Assembly: GCA_020354595.1 (NCBI GenBank)
Contig: CP070650.1
Location: 2,511,466 to 2,521,885 of the forward strand
Length of the DNA stretch: 10,420 bases
Source: Myxococcales bacterium
GTDB lineage: Bacteria > Myxococcota_A > Polyangia > Polyangiales > Houyiibacteriaceae
Direction: 5' to 3'
Shown: positions 6,710-10,420 of the stretch, in pieces
How the letters are laid out: each line of letters opens with the position of its first letter
Position numbering within the stretch: position 1 is the stretch's first letter
Position numbers and translations under genes: made by a program
Notes under the pieces: model-generated
The model's input: the letters and a program-made list of their open reading frames with translations, nothing else
Told to the model about the DNA's origin: nothing
The model's database searches: none

Positions 6710-7796
6710 GAGCGGGCGCCTCCTCGACAGGCTCTGGCACCGCGGGAGGCTCGGCCTCCGCTGCGGCGGGCGGCTCAGCGGTTTCAGCGGCTACCGCGGG
6801 CGGCTCCGGGCTCGGAGGTCGCTCAGCAGGCGCCGAGGCCCCGTCGCTGACGAGCGTCGCGCGAACCGAAGCGGCCATGCGAGCTTTCTCCTCGACGAAG
6901 TTCAGGCGGCTCACCGACTTGGTGACCGTGCCGTAGCCATCCTTCGAGATCACGATCTTCTTGGTGCCTGACATCGACCGGAACTTGAGCTGGCCCGGCG
7001 TGGTCGTCTGTCCGCCTCCGACGGCCGTTGCGCGAGCACCCGCAGGCTCCGTCTCGACTTCGACCACCCAAGGCAGCGGCGACAAGGCGAGCTTCACCTG
7101 ACGCTGCCCGGCTGCGACGGTGACGCGTTGGCGGCGGGCCAGATAGCCTCGCGCCTTCGCAAAGAACGAAAGCTTGGTACCGACCTCGTATTCAACCTCG
7201 AGGGGCGTGCGTCCGGCGCCCTTGCCGTTGATGCTGACGAACGCGCCCGACGGAACCGAGACCACCTGGAACTTCACCACGCCGCCATCGGTTGCAACGG
7301 TCGGCTGGACGGCTTCTTCGGGAGCTGCCTCGGCGACGTCCTCTTCCGTGGCTTCCTCCGCGACGACCTCGTCGACCACGGGCTCCGCTTCCACGACCTC
7401 GTCGGGCTCGGGAGCGGGTTGCGCGACTCGAACCGTGGTTTCAGCCAGCTCTTGAGACGTCCCGAGGTACGGAGCGGCAAGCTTCATCAGGTCGTCGGTC
7501 AGACCGAGCTGCCACACTGCGGCACCCGCAGCGCCGAGTAGCAAGACGAAGAGGAGCAGAAGCATCCAGGTCCGGGAACCCTTCTTCGGGGCGCCGGCGA
7601 CCTGCACGTCGGCCGGCGTGGGCGCCTGCGGCACTTTGAACGCCTCGGATGGGATTCCAGGAGTGTCGGGAACGGCGCCTCGCGGGAGCGCGGACGCCTT
7701 CGGCGGAACGGTCACGACCGCGGGGTCGAGCAAGCTCGCATCGATGAGCTCGCCTGGCGCCGGGCCGAACGAGTCCGGACCGAATAGATCGGGCAC
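6678..7796 (-). CDS. Single-pass membrane protein with PEGA-type repeats
   Basis: This 372-residue protein starts at GTG (7796-7794) with AGGA at good spacing, 15 bp after the PilZ stop. Architecture: a Pro-rich N-terminal region (1-70), a basic KKGSR, one transmembrane helix (about 76-97) with no cleavage site, a Glu/Val/Pro-rich acidic linker (126-163), one clear PEGA domain (about 174-236, with VPSGAFVSINGKGAGRTPLE in the core), a second more divergent PEGA-like beta unit (about 243-315, with TEPAGARA), and a low-complexity Pro/Ala/Glu tail (320-372). By the positive-inside rule the N-terminus is cytoplasmic and the PEGA part lies outside the inner membrane. PEGA domains are common in myxobacterial surface proteins and kinases and are thought to mediate binding at the envelope; no enzyme function is seen. 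The role is unknown. Linkage to the PilZ gene suggests a common process. Confidence 0.85.
   Translation of the reverse strand: MPDLFGPDSFGPAPGELIDASLLDPAVVTVPPKASALPRGAVPDTPGIPSEAFKVPQAPTPADVQVAGAPKKGSRTWMLLLLFVLLLGAAGAAVWQLGLTDDLMKLAAPYLGTSQELAETTVRVAQPAPEPDEVVEAEPVVDEVVAEEATEEDVAEAAPEEAVQPTVATDGGVVKFQVVSVPSGAFVSINGKGAGRTPLEVEYEVGTKLSFFAKARGYLARRQRVTVAAGQRQVKLALSPLPWVVEVETEPAGARATAVGGGQTTTPGQLKFRSMSGTKKIVISKDGYGTVTKSVSRLNFVEEKARMAASVRATLVSDGASAPAERPPSPEPPAVAAETAEPPAAAEAEPPAVPEPVEEAPAPSEPTDADAP
6729..6806 (-). repeat. Degenerate coding repeat in the PEGA protein tail (EPPA units)
   Basis: Residues 331-356 of the PEGA protein contain three loose copies of EPPA followed by Ala/Glu/Val-rich spacers. 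At the DNA level an 11-mer, GCGGGCGGCTC on the plus strand, occurs at 6766-6776 and again at 6796-6806, a 30-bp period. This looks like slippage-prone low-complexity coding DNA, as is usual in disordered linkers, and not a mobile element. Confidence 0.6.
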
Positions 7797-7811
7797 CGCG
7801 TCCTGAAGGGC

Positions 7812-8603
7812 CTAGCTCGATTGCGAGGCGGCCGGCACGACCGGTGTCTGCCTCTTCTCGTCGAGGAATGGCACCTCGGACGCGATCACCGTGGCGGCGG
7901 CGTCGGGATACTGCGAGGCGGTTGGAAGCTCCTGAACCTTGGTCGTCTCGTCGTCGAGGAAATCGTCTTCGGCGTCGAGCTCCTCCATCGCCGGGGCGGC
8001 GGAGCTTCGCATGCTGCCGCCCGCGCTCACGGACGCGCCCCCAAACGCAGACATCGCTCTTTGATTGCTGACTTGGCGAGCCCGCTCGACGCCCGCCTGG
8101 GCTTCGCGAGTTGCGGCAGGGCCGGCGCCGCCTTCTTCGAGAGCGGACGCAAGGAACTCGCTGACGTGACGAACCTTGGTCGGATCGGCGCCGAGACCGT
8201 CGGGCACGGAGGTCCCGGCCGACTCTGCAGTGACACCTTTCTTACCTTGCTCGAAGACGCCAGGGTGGGCGCGGTCGTCGGAGATTCGCTGAACGACGGA
8301 ACGCGATTCGGGATCCATCTTGATGAACTTGATGCCCATGCCGGACGGGTTGTTTGCGTCGGCTTCGGACTCCTCGCGTCTCCATACGACGCGCCCGACA
8401 CCGTGAATCAGCGTCGACTGGTCCTGAAGCATGAACTCGAACTTCAGGAGGGTACCCACCGCCAACGGCTTCTTGGCCTTGATGAATACCCCTCCGCGCG
8501 AGATGTCCATGCTGTAGCGTTCGATGAAGTCCTCGAGCGTGGCGCTCTTGTAGCGAATCTTCAGCGAAAGCAGCGTGCGCCTGTCCTTGCGTGCGTCTGC
8601 CAT
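7812..8603 (-). CDS. PilZ-domain protein with long disordered acidic tail
   Basis: From the ATG at 8603-8601 the protein is 263 residues and begins MADARKDRR, a typical PilZ start. A TTG at 8657 in the same frame has no ribosome binding site and adds 18 unlikely residues. The PilZ domain covers about 1-115: an R-x3-R motif (Arg5 to Arg9), DISRGG (33-38) matching the D/N-x-S-x-x-G motif, VGRVVWRR (69-76) and GMGIKFI (88-94). The key c-di-GMP-binding residues are therefore present, and the style resembles the PilZ-like paralog family of Myxococcus (TIGR02266), known from memory. Residues 116-263 are predicted disordered, rich in Ala, Gly, Ser and acidic residues, with an acidic cluster around 207-220 (EELDAEDDFLDDE) followed by TTKV. 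Known relatives are soluble c-di-GMP effectors affecting motility or surface polysaccharide. The PEGA gene follows 15 bp downstream. Confidence 0.88.
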   Translation of the reverse strand: MADARKDRRTLLSLKIRYKSATLEDFIERYSMDISRGGVFIKAKKPLAVGTLLKFEFMLQDQSTLIHGVGRVVWRREESEADANNPSGMGIKFIKMDPESRSVVQRISDDRAHPGVFEQGKKGVTAESAGTSVPDGLGADPTKVRHVSEFLASALEEGGAGPAATREAQAGVERARQVSNQRAMSAFGGASVSAGGSMRSSAAPAMEELDAEDDFLDDETTKVQELPTASQYPDAAATVIASEVPFLDEKRQTPVVPAASQSS

Positions 8604-8680
8604 TCTGTTGTGTGAAACCCCCAACTCCAGCCTAACCAGCGATTCGTGAAGCAACAAACGTTTGGACTAAGAAATATGCC
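8604..8680 (-). promoter_or_regulatory. 77-bp gap before the PilZ gene with a weak candidate promoter
   Basis: Reading the minus strand from the folK stop, TTGTTG (8657-8652) and TAGGCT (8634-8629) are separated by 17 bp, giving a 5' leader of roughly 20 nt before the PilZ ATG. The -10 candidate fits TAnnnT; the -35 matches only TTG. No hairpin terminator for folK is evident here, so read-through from folK into the PilZ-PEGA pair remains possible. This region is relatively AT-rich for the window. Confidence 0.25.
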
Positions 8681-9514
8681 TCAACTGGAGGCCCGATTGA
8701 CGGAGAGCCGCGCACGAGCTTCGCGATGGACGCCGGCCGTAGTCTCAAGTCGTACATCCGCTTCGATCGGAATCCCCATGTTTACACCATGGAATTGAGC
8801 GACCCACTGTGATTTCGAACAGTGGCTGATTGTGGTGCAGCATACCGAAAACCCGGTGCGAAAAAGTTCTCGCAGTACTTTGGCGAAACGATCGGGAGAC
8901 GGCTTGATCGAGACGTGTCGAGTCGACCAGGGGCGGTCTTGCTGCTGGGGGAAGCTCGCACACAGCGCACACGCTTCGACGAGCGAATCCGCTTCGACAT
9001 CGGCGCGAATGCGCGCGCCTTCGTGCTTCGTCTTCACGATGGCCCCGCGAATCCAAGGGTCAGGCCGTCCGCCGATGCGTGCGAGCGCTTCGCCGAACGA
9101 TTCGTCGAGCTCGGGAGCGACATCGAGAGTGGGGCCCAACGCGAAGGCGCGGTTCTCGAGCTCCGGGTGCGGCACGACGAGCGCTTCGCCCGCGTGTGCA
9201 CCACGCGCGTCCCACAGCAAATCCAGGTCTACGCTCCGCGGTCCCCAACGCTGGTCGGGGCTTCGCTTGCGCCCGAGCCGTCGCTCCGTTCGAAGCAGCG
9301 CTCGAAGGAGCTCGGGTGGAGGGAGCGATGTCTCCAATCGAAACGCCGCGTTCAGGTAGGGGCCCTGGGGCGGACCGAGCGGCTCGGTTTCGTAGATCGT
9401 CGAGGTGCGCACCACGTCGATCTCTGGACGCGCGTCGAGGAGGTCGCGCGCTCCGAGGATCACGGCCTCTCGCGCGCCGAGATTCGTTCCCACACCAACG
9501 ATGGCAAGGCTCAC
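8681..9514 (-). CDS. folK: 2-amino-4-hydroxy-6-hydroxymethyldihydropteridine diphosphokinase (HPPK) with extra C-terminal domain
   Basis: The GTG start at 9514-9512 is preceded by GGGAGGG at good spacing. Residues 1-160 are a complete HPPK, which transfers pyrophosphate from ATP to 6-hydroxymethyl-dihydropterin in folate synthesis. Visible features are GVGTNLGAR (7-15), STIYETEPLG (38-47) for pterin binding, the signature RWGPRSVDLDLLW (89-101) with Mg-binding Asp96 and Asp98, and VPHPELENRAF (114-124). HPPK normally ends near residue 160, but the frame continues without a stop for about 115 residues (161-277) that I do not recognise. These contain a CxxC (182-185), CC (225-226) and HC (231-232) and a likely beta-alpha-beta-beta pattern. 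Third codon positions are somewhat less GC-biased there. No folP or folB lies beside it. The HPPK call is firm; the extension's role is unknown. Confidence 0.93.
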   Translation of the reverse strand: MSLAIVGVGTNLGAREAVILGARDLLDARPEIDVVRTSTIYETEPLGPPQGPYLNAAFRLETSLPPPELLRALLRTERRLGRKRSPDQRWGPRSVDLDLLWDARGAHAGEALVVPHPELENRAFALGPTLDVAPELDESFGEALARIGGRPDPWIRGAIVKTKHEGARIRADVEADSLVEACALCASFPQQQDRPWSTRHVSIKPSPDRFAKVLRELFRTGFSVCCTTISHCSKSQWVAQFHGVNMGIPIEADVRLETTAGVHREARARLSVNRASS

Positions 9515-9530
9515 CGAAGCCCTCCCGGCG

Positions 9531-9551
9531 AAAAGGGGTCCGACCCCTTTT
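9531..9551. repeat. Perfect 10-bp inverted repeat (palindromic element) between folK and xseA
   Basis: AAAAGGGGTC (9531-9540) is followed by a single C and its exact reverse complement GACCCCTTTT (9542-9551), with a further T. As RNA it would form a compact hairpin with A/U flanks, resembling a Rho-independent terminator in both directions. It lies between divergently transcribed genes, upstream of both starts, where a terminator is not expected. It could be a REP-like dispersed palindrome, an operator for a dimeric regulator, or an attenuator in the folK leader. Confidence 0.85.
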
Positions 9552-9576
9552 TCAATGGGTTGATTGCGGCTAGGTT
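9549..9576 (+). promoter_or_regulatory. Candidate promoter for xseA
   Basis: TTTTCA (9549-9554, four of six to TTGACA) and TAGGTT (9571-9576, fits TAnnnT) are 16 bp apart. The -10 ends 6 nt before the xseA ATG at 9583, so the transcript would be leaderless or nearly so; no convincing Shine-Dalgarno sequence is present. The -35 candidate overlaps the right arm of the palindrome, so anything binding the palindrome could affect this promoter. Confidence 0.35.
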
Positions 9577-9582
9577 CTGCGC

Positions 9583-10420
9583 ATGGCGGAGATGCCGCTC
9601 TTCGAGCGTCTCGAGAGTCACGACCACGACGGTGAAGAACGTGTATTCCGCGTGAGCGAAGTCAACCGCGCGGTCCGGGCGCAGCTGGAGGACGAGTGGG
9701 GGAGCGTATTGATCGAGGGAGAGCTCTCGGACGTTCGGCGCTCGCAGCAGGGCCACGTGTACTTCTCGCTCAACGACGAGGAGGAGTCGGCGCAGCTTCG
9801 CGGCGTGATGTTTCGCTCGGACGTGGGGCGAACGAAAGCTCCGCTCGAAGACGGAGCGCGCATTCGGTTTCGCGGAAAGCTGTCGCTTTACCAAGCTCGA
9901 GGCCAGTTCCAGCTCATCGCCCGGTCCGCGAAGCTCGCGGGAGAAGGCGACCTTGCCGCGCAGTTTCGGAAGCTCCGGGCGAAGCTCGAGTCGGAGGGTC
10001 TGCTCGACCCGAGTCGCAAGCGTGAGCTTCCCGAGCTTCCGCGCGTGGTCGGCGTCGTCACGAGTCGCACCGGCGCCGCGCTTCGCGACATCATGCGCGT
10101 CGCCGCCGAGCGTTGCCCCGTGCACATCCTGGTGGCCGATTGTCGGGTGCAGGGAGAGACGGCACCTGCGAGCATCGTCGCCGCGCTCGAGCTCGTTCAG
10201 CGCGTCGAGGATTTGGACGTCGTGATCGTGTCTCGCGGCGGAGGTTCGGCGGAGGATCTCTGGGCGTTCAACGATGAAGGCGTCGCAAGGGCGATCGCAC
10301 AATGCAGGGTACCCGTAGTCAGCGGCGTCGGACACGAGGTGGACATCACGATCGCGGACTTGGTGGCCGATGTGCGCGCAGCGACCCCTTCCAACGCGGC
10401 GGAGATCGTCGTTCCCGAGC
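9583..10420 (+). CDS. xseA: Exodeoxyribonuclease VII large subunit, 3' truncated by window edge
   Basis: 279 codons are visible and the frame is open to the window edge; the family is usually 400-450 residues, so roughly a third is missing. An N-terminal OB-fold (about 20-117; VFRVSEVNRAV, then IEGELSDVRRSQQGHVYFSL) binds single-stranded DNA. The catalytic domain follows with VVGVVTSRTGAALRDI (155-170), SRGGGSAEDLWAFN (217-230) and GVGHEVDITIADLVADVRAATPSNAAE (248-274), which carry the conserved Asp, Arg and His residues. The usual TPTAAAE is TPSNAAE here. With multiple XseB subunits, XseA degrades single-stranded DNA from both ends in mismatch repair and damage tolerance. Whether xseB follows cannot be seen. 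ATG 9583 is chosen as the first in frame; an in-frame ATG at 9592 is a possible alternative. The gene diverges from folK across a 68-bp gap. Confidence 0.96.
   Translation, partial: MAEMPLFERLESHDHDGEERVFRVSEVNRAVRAQLEDEWGSVLIEGELSDVRRSQQGHVYFSLNDEEESAQLRGVMFRSDVGRTKAPLEDGARIRFRGKLSLYQARGQFQLIARSAKLAGEGDLAAQFRKLRAKLESEGLLDPSRKRELPELPRVVGVVTSRTGAALRDIMRVAAERCPVHILVADCRVQGETAPASIVAALELVQRVEDLDVVIVSRGGGSAEDLWAFNDEGVARAIAQCRVPVVSGVGHEVDITIADLVADVRAATPSNAAEIVVPE

Noticed and set aside
6729..6806. The GC-rich repeated stretch as a mobile or CRISPR-like repeat
   Set aside because: Only two exact copies of an 11-mer occur, and they are explained by Pro/Ala/Glu-rich coding sequence of the PEGA protein.
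8604..8657. TTG start adding 18 residues to the PilZ protein
   Set aside because: No ribosome binding site precedes the TTG, and MADARKDRR is a typical PilZ N-terminus.
9034..9040. FolK extension as a separate gene joined by a frameshift
   Set aside because: The frame is continuous, and no start codon with a ribosome binding site is seen near residue 160 that would begin an independent gene.
9531..9552. The palindrome as an ordinary transcription terminator
   Set aside because: Both adjacent genes are transcribed away from it, so no transcript is expected to end here unless long read-through from outside occurs.
8822..9655. Long plus-strand open frame opposite folK
   Set aside because: It is antisense to folK, has no recognisable domain, and runs into the start of xseA in another frame; long shadow frames are common in GC-rich DNA.
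9511..10335. Long minus-strand open frame opposite xseA
   Set aside because: xseA motifs are unmistakable on the plus strand, and this frame has no family features and overlaps the folK start and palindrome.

Overview
The window is GC-rich, tightly packed bacterial DNA with ten protein genes, eight complete and two cut by the window edges. There is no sign of rRNA, tRNA, CRISPR, phage or an insertion sequence. The gene set suggests a myxobacterium or other Myxococcota (former Deltaproteobacteria): a PilZ protein with a long disordered tail, a membrane-anchored PEGA protein with acidic and Pro/Ala-rich linkers, strongly GC-biased third codon positions, and GTG starts at four of the genes. This placement is an inference from style and was not tested by phylogeny.

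Layout. (1) 1-1786, plus strand: the 3' part of a DegT/DnrJ/EryC1/StrS-type PLP aminotransferase gene overlaps by 8 bp the start of an ABC-2-type exporter ATPase gene. No permease follows. (2) 1828-2265, plus: a single-domain rhodanese with an intact active-site loop. (3) 2262-5937, minus: a two-gene operon in which a DinG/YoaA-type helicase gene is followed 10 bp later by a gene for a large (584 aa) aldehyde dehydrogenase superfamily protein. Its end overlaps the rhodanese stop codon. (4) 5996-6709, plus: a rhomboid intramembrane serine protease, divergent from the helicase. (5) 6678-9514, minus: folK with an unusual C-terminal extension, then a PilZ gene, then a PEGA gene. The PEGA gene runs 32 bp into the 3' end of the rhomboid gene. 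(6) 9583-10420, plus: the 5' two-thirds of xseA, divergent from folK.

Most of these are housekeeping or stress genes (folate synthesis, DNA repair, membrane proteolysis, sulfur and aldehyde chemistry), and I do not see an obvious new defence or biosynthetic system. The features most worth a second look are: the cysteine-containing extra domain on FolK; a helicase whose Fe-S site appears to have Arg in place of one Cys; a perfect 10-bp palindrome with terminator-like shape lying between two divergent genes; a pattern in which four unit-leading genes lack a Shine-Dalgarno sequence but carry a TAG 11-12 nt before the start, as expected for leaderless mRNAs; and a PilZ/PEGA pair that could form a c-di-GMP-linked envelope module.
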